Source: Paractinoplanes aksuensis (GTDB taxonomy: Bacteria; Actinomycetota; Actinomycetes; Mycobacteriales; Micromonosporaceae). Taken from it: 64,000 bases of DNA. A program made the translations under genes and the position numbers. The notes under the pieces were generated by a model. The model had not been told where the DNA came from. It saw nothing but the letters and a program-made list of their open reading frames with translations, and searched no databases. This document shows, piece after piece, positions 26,141 through 33,532 of the stretch; the first letter of the stretch is position 1, and each line of letters begins with the position of its first letter. The stretch covers positions 1 to 64,000 of the forward strand of contig NZ_JAMYJR010000041.1 of assembly GCF_024137025.1 (NCBI RefSeq). The letters run 5' to 3'.

Positions 26141-26817
26141 CGCGGCACCGCGTAAGCCGGCAGGCGCAGCGGAGCCGCGAGGGCGGGCGGCAGCGCGTCG
26201 ACCGGCTGGTTGAGCACCGCGAGACCGGCCGGGGCCTGCGCCACGAAGGCCGCGGCGACCGGGCTGTCGCCCAGCACGTCCCAGCCGATGGCGGTCACCC
26301 GGAGGGCCCGGCCGAGCTCGCCGGGCAGGCTCCGCAGGGCGGCGGCGGTGGTGCCGGCGGTGGGTGTGAGGGTCACGGTGACGGCGTCCGCGGTCGCGCG
26401 ACCGGGCGCGTCGAAGAGAAGGACCACGGGAAAGGCCATGCCGGGGCGTTCGCGGTAGCCGTGGGGGAGGGTCACCGTCGGCGGGCCGGCCAGGCGCCAG
26501 GCGGCGAGGCCGGGCGGACGCCAGGTGAAGCGGGCGGAGCGCATGTGAGCGTCGAGGGAGCCCACCCGCGCGCGCTCGGCCACCGCGACTGTGCCGGTGT
26601 CACCGCGCAGCGCCGACCAGGACGGATAGAACTCCTCGTGCCGGTTGACGACGAGACCGACGGTGACGACCACCAGTGACTCGGTCAGCAGGACGGCGGC
26701 GGTGCGCGTGACCGGGCGCAGCCGGCCCCCGCGCGGCCAGGTGAGGACGGTAACGGTGACGGCCGCGACGGTGGCGGCGGCAGCGAGCGCGATGAGGGGC
26801 CAGCCGGTGAGCGTCAT
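26137..26817 (-). CDS. membrane protein with degenerate esterase-like domain
   Basis: A 226-aa protein with two N-terminal helices (LIALAAAATVAAVTVTVL and TRTAAVLLTESLVVVTVGLVV), the same topology as the next gene's product. Its outer domain keeps the entry strand of that esterase: VTLPHGYRERPGMAFPVVLLFDAPG lines up with the LPAAYRG...FPVIEALHGYPG region. However, it has no G-x-S-x-G, and ends where the nucleophile half should begin. I infer a catalytically inactive paralogue, perhaps a partner or regulator of the active esterase. First gene of the three-gene operon. Confidence 0.6.
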   Translation of the reverse strand: MTLTGWPLIALAAAATVAAVTVTVLTWPRGGRLRPVTRTAAVLLTESLVVVTVGLVVNRHEEFYPSWSALRGDTGTVAVAERARVGSLDAHMRSARFTWRPPGLAAWRLAGPPTVTLPHGYRERPGMAFPVVLLFDAPGRATADAVTVTLTPTAGTTAAALRSLPGELGRALRVTAIGWDVLGDSPVAAAFVAQAPAGLAVLNQPVDALPPALAAPLRLPAYAVPR

Positions 26818-26934
26818 GCCGTCGCCCTTTCCGCGTGGGCCGGCGGGGCGGGCCGCTCCAACCTGGTCCGTGTCATACCGCCAGCTTCTATGCGCCGGCT
26901 GTGAATTGGCTCGGGAGAAAGCTGTGTGCTCGCT

Positions 26935-27267
26935 TCAGGTGCACCCGACGCACGTGGTGGCGAACGGGCGGATCTCGAGGCGCTCCGGGGGAATGGCGCG
27001 CCCGCACTCCGCGCAGCGGCCGTACGTGCCGGCGGCAAGGCGGGCCAGGGCCTCGTTGACTGCCGCCAACTGCGCGCGGGCCGCGCCCAGCACGGCCGTG
27101 AGCTGGGCCCGCTCGTACGCGATGGTGGCGCCCTCGGGGTCGTGCTCGTCGTCGGCGTTGTCGGCCCGGGACGCCTCGAACAACGCGTGCAGGTCGGCGT
27201 CGAGCGCCGCGATCTCGAGCTCGGCCTGATCGCGGAGCCGTTCCAGCGCCGTACGGTGATCGGTCAT
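26935..27267 (-). CDS. TraR/DksA-type zinc-finger protein
   Basis: A 110-aa protein with an N-terminal coiled-coil of about 75 residues (ALERLRDQAELEIAALDADL ... AQLAAVNEALARLAAG) and a C-terminal C4 zinc finger, YGRCAECGRAIPPERLEIRP followed by CVGC. DksA/TraR proteins bind RNA polymerase through the secondary channel. The coiled-coil tip lacks an obvious DxxDxA motif in the usual place, so a DksA-like effect is uncertain. It is coupled by ATGA to the TetR gene upstream. Confidence 0.85.
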   Translation of the reverse strand: MTDHRTALERLRDQAELEIAALDADLHALFEASRADNADDEHDPEGATIAYERAQLTAVLGAARAQLAAVNEALARLAAGTYGRCAECGRAIPPERLEIRPFATTCVGCT

Positions 27268-27842
27268 GGTTCCTCCACGGTAACCAGGCGGTCGATGAAC
27301 GCGGTGAGGGCCTGGTCGGGGGTCACATCGGCGTTGATCGAGGTGGTCAGCAGGTCGAGCAGCAGCCCATCCATCGCGTAGTGGAGCAGGGCGATCTCGA
27401 GCGGGCCGCCGGGCAGGCCGGTGGTGGCGTGGAAGGCGACGTCCTCGCGGTAGCCGGTGCGCAGGGTCGTGCCGAGGATCTCGGCCAGTTCGGGGCGGCG
27501 GGCGGCCTCGAGGCGCAGCTCGATCAGGGCGCGGGTCAGCTCGGGGTGGGCCGTCGTGCGTTCCAGGATGTAGCGCAGGTAGTCGACGAACAGCTCGCGG
27601 CCGGGCGGGCGGCCGGACATGCGCGCGACCACGGCCGGGTCGGGCGCGAACCGCTCGAAGATGCGTTCGCCGAGCGCGCCGAGCAGGGCGTCGCGCGAGC
27701 GGAAGTAGTTGGAGGCCGTGCCGGTGGGCACGCCGGCCTCGGTGTCGACGGCGCGGTGGGTCAGCCCGCGCGCCCCCGACTCGGCGAGCACGCGCAGACC
27801 CGCGTCGGCCAGCAGGCGGCGGCGTTCCGGATTTCTGACCAC
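27264..27842 (-). CDS. TetR-family transcriptional regulator
   Basis: A 192-aa repressor. The N-terminal helix-turn-helix is LTHRAVDTEAGVPTGTASNYFRSRDALL (residues about 27-54), and the rest is an effector/dimerisation domain. The GTG start is 6 nt after a TAGTCT hexamer (leaderless). Between it and the divergent reductase gene is a perfect ACTACA/TGTAGT dyad covering the reductase's -10 region, so it probably represses the reductase/oxidase pair and itself. The TraR-like gene is coupled downstream. Confidence 0.9.
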   Translation of the reverse strand: MVRNPERRRLLADAGLRVLAESGARGLTHRAVDTEAGVPTGTASNYFRSRDALLGALGERIFERFAPDPAVVARMSGRPPGRELFVDYLRYILERTTAHPELTRALIELRLEAARRPELAEILGTTLRTGYREDVAFHATTGLPGGPLEIALLHYAMDGLLLDLLTTSINADVTPDQALTAFIDRLVTVEEP

Positions 27843-27862
27843 GGAGCCAGACTAGCCGAACC

Positions 27863-27879
27863 ACTACAGGTGTTGTAGT
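27863..27879. promoter_or_regulatory. TetR operator candidate overlapping the divergent promoter
   Basis: Perfect dyad ACTACA-GGTGT-TGTAGT in the 45-bp gap between the TetR gene and the DHFR-like gene. Its right arm overlaps the TAGTTT hexamer that ends 6 nt before the ATG at 27888, so bound repressor would block the leaderless promoter. Binding is inferred from position and symmetry. Confidence 0.65.
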
Positions 27880-27887
27880 TTGGCCGC

Positions 27888-28472
27888 ATGCGAAAACTCA
27901 TCTACTACGTGGCCGCGACCGTCGACGGGTTCATCGCCGCGCCGGACGGTGACTTCGCGTTCTTCGGTCTGCCCGACGAGTTGCTGGCCTTCATCGCCGA
28001 GCGTTACCCTGAGACGCTGCCTACAGCCTTCCGTGACCAACTCGGCATCACCGCGCCGAACCAGGTCTTCGACACGGTCGTGATGGGCCGTGGCACGTAC
28101 GAGCCGGCCCTCGAGGTCGGCGTCACCAGCCCGTACGCACATCTCGAGCAGTTCGTCTTCTCACGCACTCTCGACCCCGCGATCGACCCGGCGGTGACCG
28201 TGGTCGCCGACGACCCCGTCCCCTACCTGCGCGAACTCAAGCAGCGTCCGGGAAAGGACATCTGGCTCTGCGGCGGGGGCGCGTTCGCGGGCGCCGTCCG
28301 GTCCGAGATCGACGAGTACGTGATCAAGCTGAACCCGCTGCTGGCCGGGCAGGGCATCCCGCTGACCGCCGGCCCGTTCGACCCGGCCCGGCTGGCCCTG
28401 ATCGACGCCACGCCGGTGGGTGACAGTGGCGTGATTGTGCTGCGCTACCGGGGGAACAATGCGGGGGCATGA
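27888..28472 (+). CDS. dihydrofolate reductase family protein
   Basis: A 194-aa DHFR/RibD-C-type NADPH reductase: LIYYVAATVDGFIAAPDGDF at the N terminus, TVVMGRGTYEPAL near residue 65, DIWLCGGGAFAGAVRSEIDE near residue 125 and LNPLLAGQGIPLT. The target is unknown. It is divergent from a TetR gene with an operator over its promoter and overlaps the following flavin-oxidase gene by ATGA, suggesting a repressor-controlled two-gene unit responding to a small redox-active compound. Confidence 0.85.
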   Translation: MRKLIYYVAATVDGFIAAPDGDFAFFGLPDELLAFIAERYPETLPTAFRDQLGITAPNQVFDTVVMGRGTYEPALEVGVTSPYAHLEQFVFSRTLDPAIDPAVTVVADDPVPYLRELKQRPGKDIWLCGGGAFAGAVRSEIDEYVIKLNPLLAGQGIPLTAGPFDPARLALIDATPVGDSGVIVLRYRGNNAGA

Positions 28473-29004
28473 GCCCATTGCGCACCACGATGATCAAGCG
28501 GGTCGGTGACGCGACCAAGCCCGATGACTTCGACGAGGCCACGGCCGCGCCGGCGGCTGGGACGAGGTCGAGCGCCTGCTGCGGGACGGGCCGGGACCGT
28601 GCCGGCTGAGCGCGGGCGCCGGCTCCGGCCCGCACGTCCGGCCGGTTTTCGCCGCCCGGACCGGCGACTCCTTTGTGGTCGCCAGCAACCCCGGGACGCG
28701 CAAGACCGCCGTCCTCAGGCGCGACCCGGGCTGCTCGGTGGCGATCGACCTCAAGACGATGCACCTGGTCGTCGAGGGCCGGGCCGCGCGGCTGACCGGC
28801 GAGCCGGACCTGCGTCGCGCGACCGCCGCCTTCGACGCCGTCCTCAGCTGGCCGACCGAGGTCGAGGGAGACCGGCTGACCTCGCCCTACGCGGCCCCGA
28901 GCAGCGGTGGGCCGCCGTTCGAGGTCTACGAGATCCGGCCCCTCCGGGCGTACGCCTTTCCTACCGAGGACCAGTTCGAGCCGACGCGCTGGTCGTGGGA
29001 GTGA
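28469..29004 (+). pseudogene. pyridoxamine 5'-phosphate oxidase-family gene with a frame disruption
   Basis: The ATG at 28469 overlaps the reductase stop and encodes about 27 plausible residues (LRTTMIKRVGDATKPDDFDE). The next ~150 residues of a flavin-split-barrel protein are in another frame: GGWDEVERLLRDGPGPCRLS, HVRPVFAARTGDSFVVASNP, CSVAIDLKTMHLVVEGRAAR and a tail FPTEDQFEPTRWSWE. The switch falls near 28540-28555 in a GCCGCGCCGGCGGC tract, a likely site for an indel or a sequencing error. If intact it would be a ~178-aa FMN/F420-dependent oxidoreductase. The 3' end overlaps the convergent esterase gene by 44 bp. Confidence 0.7.
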
Positions 29005-30088
29005 CGTCGCGGACGAAGACGACGCCGTCGACGCCGGTGAGCAGGGCCGGGTCGAGCGGGGCGTAGCCGTACCAGGGGGATTCGCGCCGCACGGCGCCGG
29101 CGGGCAGGTCGCGGCCCGCGGTCAGAACAACCTCCTCCGGGTACGCGTACAGGTGTCCCTCGACCGTGCCGGCCTCGGGGATCCCGACGCCGTGCTCGTG
29201 GATCGTGCCGACCGCAGAGGCGACGAAGCCGTAGTCGAGCCGGGCGCTGACGAGAGCGCCGGCGCCCCACCACTCGAGGTGCCGGCCGCCCATGCGCATG
29301 GCGCTCTTCGCGCGCTGCAGGTGCGAGTTGTGGGCGAAGACGAGGGTCGGTCCCCGGTCGGCCAGGGCCAGCAGGTTGGCCGCCATCATCGAGTCGCGGA
29401 TGCCGAGCAGCCAGGTCAGGCGGTCGGGCGAGGGGTCGGCCATCCAGTAGTGGTAGCGCAGCAGGCCGGTGGCGGTGCGGGCGTAGAGGAGGGCGCGCTC
29501 GTCCTGGTCGGGCCGCATGGCCGGCCGGGCCGACAGGTCGTCGGCCAGCAGGCGCAGTTCCTTGGCCTCGGGGGTGCGGCCGACGGACTGGGTGGGGTCC
29601 ATCATGGCGGCCGGGTTGGTCCAGCGTTCGTCGTCACCCAGCAGGTGGTCGATCGGTTCGGGGTAGCCGGTGCTCTCGGCCAGCGCGGTCATGACTCGTC
29701 GCGGGCTCGCCGCGGCGTGGATCTCGAGCGGGCCGTCGAAGCCCGCGAAGCGGACCTGATCCGCGGGTGGGCGGCCCTCGTTGTGGGCGCGCATCCACCG
29801 TACGAGATCGCGGTTGCCCTGGAACTGGCCCCATTCGTGGCTGAAACCCGCTTCGGTGACCGCGTCGAGGTCGCCGGCGCCTCCCGTCACGTAGTCGTCG
29901 ACGAGCAGGCCCAGCAGGCAGTCGCTCTCGAGGGCGATGGTGCGGTAACCGTCACGCTCGACGAGGCGCCGGAACAGGTCGTTGCGCAGGGTGAGCAGGT
30001 TGTTGTCGCCGTGCGTGGGCTCGCCCAGGGCGAGCAGGCGGGGCGGGGCCGGGAACAGGTGCATCACGTCTTCGACAGCAGTAGTCAT
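28961..30088 (-). CDS. erythromycin esterase family protein
   Basis: A 375-aa member of the Ere/succinoglycan-biosynthesis esterase superfamily. Conserved points are LLALGEPTHGDNN (Glu23 and His26, the proposed catalytic His), TIALESDCL (Glu), QVRFAGFDG and LVFAHNSHLQR, with GYGFV-like DYGFVASAVGT. Ere enzymes open the macrolide lactone ring, but many family members in producers have other or unknown targets, so macrolide resistance is only possible. It is divergent from a MerR regulator gene (47 bp between starts), which probably controls it. Confidence 0.85.
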   Translation of the reverse strand: MTTAVEDVMHLFPAPPRLLALGEPTHGDNNLLTLRNDLFRRLVERDGYRTIALESDCLLGLLVDDYVTGGAGDLDAVTEAGFSHEWGQFQGNRDLVRWMRAHNEGRPPADQVRFAGFDGPLEIHAAASPRRVMTALAESTGYPEPIDHLLGDDERWTNPAAMMDPTQSVGRTPEAKELRLLADDLSARPAMRPDQDERALLYARTATGLLRYHYWMADPSPDRLTWLLGIRDSMMAANLLALADRGPTLVFAHNSHLQRAKSAMRMGGRHLEWWGAGALVSARLDYGFVASAVGTIHEHGVGIPEAGTVEGHLYAYPEEVVLTAGRDLPAGAVRRESPWYGYAPLDPALLTGVDGVVFVRDVTPTTSASARTGPR

Positions 30089-30135
30089 GCCCCTGAACAG
30101 TATCGTTGAACTCTCGGTTGAGACTTTTGCCGGTG

Positions 30136-30852
30136 ATGGTGGGGGAGATGGGCGAGAACCTTCAAACGCTGCGACCGGTCGACCTGGCGCGGGCGCACGG
30201 GTTGTCGACGCAGGCGGTCCGGAACTACGAGGAAGCGGGAATCCTGCCGGCGGCGGAGCGCTCCGCGTACGGGTATCGGACCTACACGCCGCGGCACGCT
30301 CGGGCGCTGGGGACGTTTCTGGCGCTGCTGTCCGGCCACGGCCATCGGACGGCGACCCTGATCATGGGGGCGGTCCACCGGGGCGCTCTCGACGAGGCGT
30401 TGCAGTTCATCGACGAAAGTCACAGTCAACTGCTCGAAGACCGGCGTACGTTGCGGGCCGTCGACGCCGCGCTCCGCGATCTCGCCCCGATGCCGCCGGA
30501 GCGCGGGGACACATTCGTCGGGGCTCTGGCCGCACGGCTGGGGTTGCGGCCGGCCACGCTGCGCAAGTGGGAGCGGGCCGGATTGGTCCGGCCGCGACGG
30601 GACCGCCGGACGGGGTACCGGGTCTACAGCGCGGCCGACGCCCGCGACGCCCGGATGGTGCACCAGCTGCGGCGGGGCGGATATCGGCTGGCGCAGATCA
30701 GACCCCTGATGGACCAGGTGCGCACGGCGGGCGGGGTCGAGCCGCTGGAGGTCATGCTCGGCGACTGGCAGGATCGGCTGGCGTCCCGCGGCCGCGCGCT
30801 GCTGGCTGGTGCGGCAGCCTTGGACGGCTATCTCGCTGCCGGCGCGGAGTGA
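30136..30852 (+). CDS. TioE-like MerR-family regulator with two HTH domains
   Basis: A 238-aa regulator. Unlike classical MerR proteins it has two winged-helix recognition units: LRPVDLARAHGLSTQAVRNYEE near residue 10, and FVGALAARLGLRPATLRKWE near residue 137, the latter followed by GYRVYSAADARDARMVHQLR. This is the TioE-like architecture known from Micromonosporaceae gene clusters. The start is not certain: ATGs at 30136 and 30148 and a TTG at 30106 are in frame; 30136 is chosen for position. It is divergent from the erythromycin-esterase-like gene, a plausible target. Confidence 0.8.
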   Translation: MVGEMGENLQTLRPVDLARAHGLSTQAVRNYEEAGILPAAERSAYGYRTYTPRHARALGTFLALLSGHGHRTATLIMGAVHRGALDEALQFIDESHSQLLEDRRTLRAVDAALRDLAPMPPERGDTFVGALAARLGLRPATLRKWERAGLVRPRRDRRTGYRVYSAADARDARMVHQLRRGGYRLAQIRPLMDQVRTAGGVEPLEVMLGDWQDRLASRGRALLAGAAALDGYLAAGAE

Positions 30853-30865
30853 TACTGGCTGGGTG

Positions 30866-31033
30866 ATGTTCTATTCGGACCCACGCGATCCCCGGCTGTT
30901 CGTGCTGCGGCGCTCAGGCCTGGGACTGACCCTGAACTTCGGCCACCCATCGGCCCGGCTCGCCCTGCTCGGCCTCTTCGGCGCACTGGCCCTCGTCACG
31001 ACACTGGCCACCCTGCTCGCAGCCTTGACCTAG
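30866..31033 (+). CDS. DUF5808-type single-helix membrane protein
   Basis: A 55-aa protein: MFYSDPRDPRLFVLRRSGLG, then LTLNFGHPSARLA and one transmembrane helix (LALLGLFGALALVTTLATLL). The N-terminal D-P-R-x-F-V and LNFGHP motifs define DUF5808. A second member is encoded beside lipB at 48739-48903. Start is ATG 30866 (a GTG one codon earlier is possible), 13 bp after the MerR gene. Function unknown. Confidence 0.75.
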   Translation: MFYSDPRDPRLFVLRRSGLGLTLNFGHPSARLALLGLFGALALVTTLATLLAALT

Positions 31034-31128
31034 GGCTGCTCGCTGCGTTGACACTGCGAAGCTACGCAACGAGCCGCAAGATCCTGAATTACTCCGTGTT
31101 CGCACTGCTGCGGCAACTGTTCCAGGCG

Positions 31129-31722
31129 ATGCTGGCGCGCGTGTTCTTCTTCGGTGATTCTTCGGACCCGCGCCGCCGCCGCGTCATCGGGGTGATCGTT
31201 GCCGCATCGGTGTTGGCGGGCGCAGGCGTGCTCTCGTGGGTAGAGGGCCGTTCCGCACCGGACAAGGGCGTCGGGTACATCTGTATGGGTCCCGTCTCCG
31301 GGACCCCGGAGGAGGAAGCCGCGGCCCGAGCGCTCTGCGATCGGCAAGCCCGGGACGAGGCCAGCCGCACGACGCTGCCGATCGACGCGGCGAGAGACCC
31401 CGCCGTCGCGGAGATCTGGCGCACCCTCCAAGAGGCGGTCTGCCGGCCTGACGGCGGCGACTTCATCTGCATGAGCATGGCTGGCCGACCCGCCACCGAG
31501 GCCGACGCCGAAATGGTCCGCAAGGTGTTGCGGGGCCAGGGCCGACCCGAAGCGATCGTACGAACGGCGCGTCCCGACGACCCGGCCCCGGTCGGAGCGA
31601 TAGTGGTCGCCGTCCCTCTGCGCGCCGGCGTCTGCCTCGTCGGATATGTCGAGATGGGCCGCGGTGTCATGGCGTCACCCGTCAGCGGCCTTCGGCCCGA
31701 CGGCCGATGCCTGGCCGAGTGA
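31129..31722 (+). CDS. membrane-anchored protein of unknown function
   Basis: From the ATG at 31129 this is a 197-aa protein with a basic start (DPRRRR), one helix (VIGVIVAASVLAGAGVLSWV) and an outer domain with four cysteines (YICMGPVSG, ALCDRQ, AVCRPDGG, FICMSMAG) plus GVCLVGYVEMG near the end. The frame opens at TTG 31048, but upstream residues are not typical. No family recognised. The hairpin at 31734-31770 follows its stop and serves both it and the convergent I36-repeat gene. Confidence 0.55.
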   Translation: MLARVFFFGDSSDPRRRRVIGVIVAASVLAGAGVLSWVEGRSAPDKGVGYICMGPVSGTPEEEAAARALCDRQARDEASRTTLPIDAARDPAVAEIWRTLQEAVCRPDGGDFICMSMAGRPATEADAEMVRKVLRGQGRPEAIVRTARPDDPAPVGAIVVAVPLRAGVCLVGYVEMGRGVMASPVSGLRPDGRCLAE

Positions 31723-31733
31723 GGCGTTACACC

Positions 31734-31770
31734 GGGAACGGCGGCCACGCCGAGCGTGACCGCCGTTCCC
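31734..31770. terminator. bidirectional terminator hairpin (copy 1 of a duplicated element)
   Basis: Arms GGGAACGGCGGCCAC and GTGACCGCCGTTCCC pair with a single mismatch around a 7-nt loop. It lies between the convergent 31129-31722 and 31792-32832 genes. An almost identical hairpin is at 32914-32945. Confidence 0.7.
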
Positions 31771-31791
31771 GCTGTGGACGCGTACCCGGGC

Positions 31792-32832
31792 CTACGGGTC
31801 CTGCAGGAGGAACTTGACCGAGCGGGCCTGGTTGTCGAAGCTGACCTCGCTCAGCCGGGAGATGGACGTGCCGGCGTCGAACCGCTTGGACGTGCCCGTG
31901 CAGTTGTCGCCGGTGTAGAGCAGGACGTCCTGGTCCGGGTAGTAGAGGCTCTGCCGGATCGAGCTGACCTGGCCCCGTACCGCGGAGTTGAGGGTTGTGC
32001 AGGTGTTGGTCGGCTGGAAGCCGATCACCTGGGCCGCGCCGTCGTACAGGACGTCGGTCCACAGGCAGATCTGCTGGCTTCGGCACGGGTCGATGACGAA
32101 CTTGATCGACCGGGCCTGGTTGTCCATCGTGGTGTACGACAGGTCAGGGTGGCCGGTCCAGGCGTTCTGCCGGTGCGCGTTGCCGGTGCAGTTGGTGTTG
32201 CTGAAGATCAGCACGTCCTGCCGGCGGGTGGAGCCGACGTCCTGCAGGTTGTTCATCAGCGACGACACCTGCTGCTGGAACTCGGCCGGCAGCTGCAGGC
32301 AGGCGTTGACGGCCTGCCGCGGGTAGGCCAGGAAGTCGCCCAGGAACTCGGCGTCCTTGTAGAGGCAGACGACGAACGGCTGGCTGTCGCAGACGTCGGT
32401 CACGAACTTCACCGACACCGAGTCGGCGAGCCCGGTCGTCGTCAGGTCACGCGCACCCGAGTACGAGCCGAAGCGGTACGAAGAGCCGGTGCACCCCGCC
32501 CCGGCGTAGAACAGGACCGCCATGTCCTGCCCGTTGTAGACCGAACTGGTGGCCCGGACGACCGGCGCGTCCAGGTCGACGCAGGTGTCCGCGGCCGGCT
32601 TGGGGACGAGCACCGGGTCACCCCGGTACGACTTCTCCCCGTACAGCTCGAGGTACTCACACTCGTACGGATCCTCGCCCGGATCACAGGGCGCAGCGGC
32701 CGGCGCGGCCCCCGCCGCCGTGAGAGTGGAATCGACAACGGTGAAAGACACCAGCACGACCAGCAGCACCGCGGCACCGAGAAACGCCCGCAGAATTCGC
32801 CCCGCGCCCGATGCCGTCACGAATGACAACAT
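31792..32832 (-). CDS. secreted triple-repeat protein, peptidase inhibitor I36 / beta-gamma-crystallin-like
   Basis: A 346-aa exported protein with a signal sequence (GAAVLLVVLVSFTVVDSTLT) and three consecutive ~100-residue repeats. Each has a cysteine-bounded beta pattern: C-L-Y/W-x-D/G-x-x-Y-x-G near its start, then D-V-L-x-F/Y-x-x-x-N-C-T-G, and closes with an aromatic/NQARSVKF strand (DSVSVKFV, NQARSIKFV, NQARSVKFL). This suits the Streptomyces metalloproteinase inhibitor (I36) / crystallin-type Greek-key fold. I36 proteins usually have one such domain, so three in tandem is unusual. A protease-inhibitor or calcium-binding surface role is inferred. Confidence 0.7.
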   Translation of the reverse strand: MLSFVTASGAGRILRAFLGAAVLLVVLVSFTVVDSTLTAAGAAPAAAPCDPGEDPYECEYLELYGEKSYRGDPVLVPKPAADTCVDLDAPVVRATSSVYNGQDMAVLFYAGAGCTGSSYRFGSYSGARDLTTTGLADSVSVKFVTDVCDSQPFVVCLYKDAEFLGDFLAYPRQAVNACLQLPAEFQQQVSSLMNNLQDVGSTRRQDVLIFSNTNCTGNAHRQNAWTGHPDLSYTTMDNQARSIKFVIDPCRSQQICLWTDVLYDGAAQVIGFQPTNTCTTLNSAVRGQVSSIRQSLYYPDQDVLLYTGDNCTGTSKRFDAGTSISRLSEVSFDNQARSVKFLLQDP

Positions 32833-32913
32833 GAAGCCCCCGTATGTACATGAAACATCACTGCGGGCGGACAATATCACCGTTCATCGATGTCCGTGGG
32901 GCCTCGGACGACC

Positions 32914-32945
32914 AACGGCGGCCACGCCGAAGCGTGACCGCCGTT
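32914..32945. terminator. terminator hairpin (copy 2)
   Basis: Arms AACGGCGGCCAC and GTGACCGCCGTT with loop GCCGAAGC, nearly the same sequence as the hairpin at 31734-31770. It lies 9 bp after a minus-strand stop codon at 32955-32957 that closes a remnant reading frame, just as copy 1 lies after the I36 gene stop. Confidence 0.6.
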
Positions 32946-32954
32946 CCCCCTGCG

Positions 32955-33070
32955 TCAGAGTCGGACGTTGTAGTACTTCTCGAACCGATCAAGGGTTTGC
33001 CGCGACCCGGCCCCCTTGCCGCCGGAGGCGCCATCCGGTTGCAGGGTCGGAGATCTCGCCTCTTCAACGG
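32955..33070 (-). pseudogene. C-terminal gene remnant before hairpin copy 2
   Basis: The minus strand ends in RQTLDRFEKYYNVRL and a stop, a natural-looking protein tail, directly followed by the duplicated terminator. Upstream the frame becomes low-complexity and unconvincing. I cannot identify the family. The arrangement (tail, stop, same hairpin) copies that of the I36-repeat gene, suggesting a lost neighbouring gene. Confidence 0.35.
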
Positions 33071-33532
33071 TTGGACGTGCTGCGCGACGGCCTGGGCGAC
33101 TCGGAGGACTTCGCGCCAGTACGTGGCAGCTTCGGCGGGCGGTGAGTTCGTATGCTCGACAACGTGCCGGCCACGAACTCCTCCCTGCAGGCAGCCAACC
33201 CGGCACCGAGGCCGCCATCCGAACTCTGGCCCGGCCGGTACTGACCGGCCGACCGGAGCCGAGCGCCCTCACCGTCCGGGCCACAACACCTTGGGCCACG
33301 CGGCGCGCTGACGTTTCTCCGACCCCTTCGGCGCGTTGGACGAGGCGTACGAGTTCGACGCCCCGGCTCGGCTGAGAAACGAGGCCGTTGATGCCGAGGT
33401 CCCGAGCCGAAGCCTGCCGAATCGTCGCGCAGTACCTCTACATGCGGGCAGACAGACGCTTCGGCCTCGCCCACCACTCGCAGCCGATCATCAGGCCGAT
33501 CGGCTTGGGGGTGACCCGCCGGAACTCGGTGG
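33071..33532. other. intergenic stretch without a recognisable gene
   Basis: I see no reading frame with consistent codon bias, no RNA gene and no repeat here. It lies between the remnant tail and the 3' end of the LAL regulator gene and may be decayed coding sequence. Confidence 0.5.

Noticed and set aside
17666..28472. Calling the two DHFR-like proteins true dihydrofolate reductases (folA)
   Set aside because: Both match the broader RibD-C/DHFR family and have no thyA neighbour; folate activity is not supported.
28961..30088. Calling the esterase a macrolide-resistance gene
   Set aside because: Only the superfamily motifs are visible; no macrolide cluster or specificity residue could be identified in this window.
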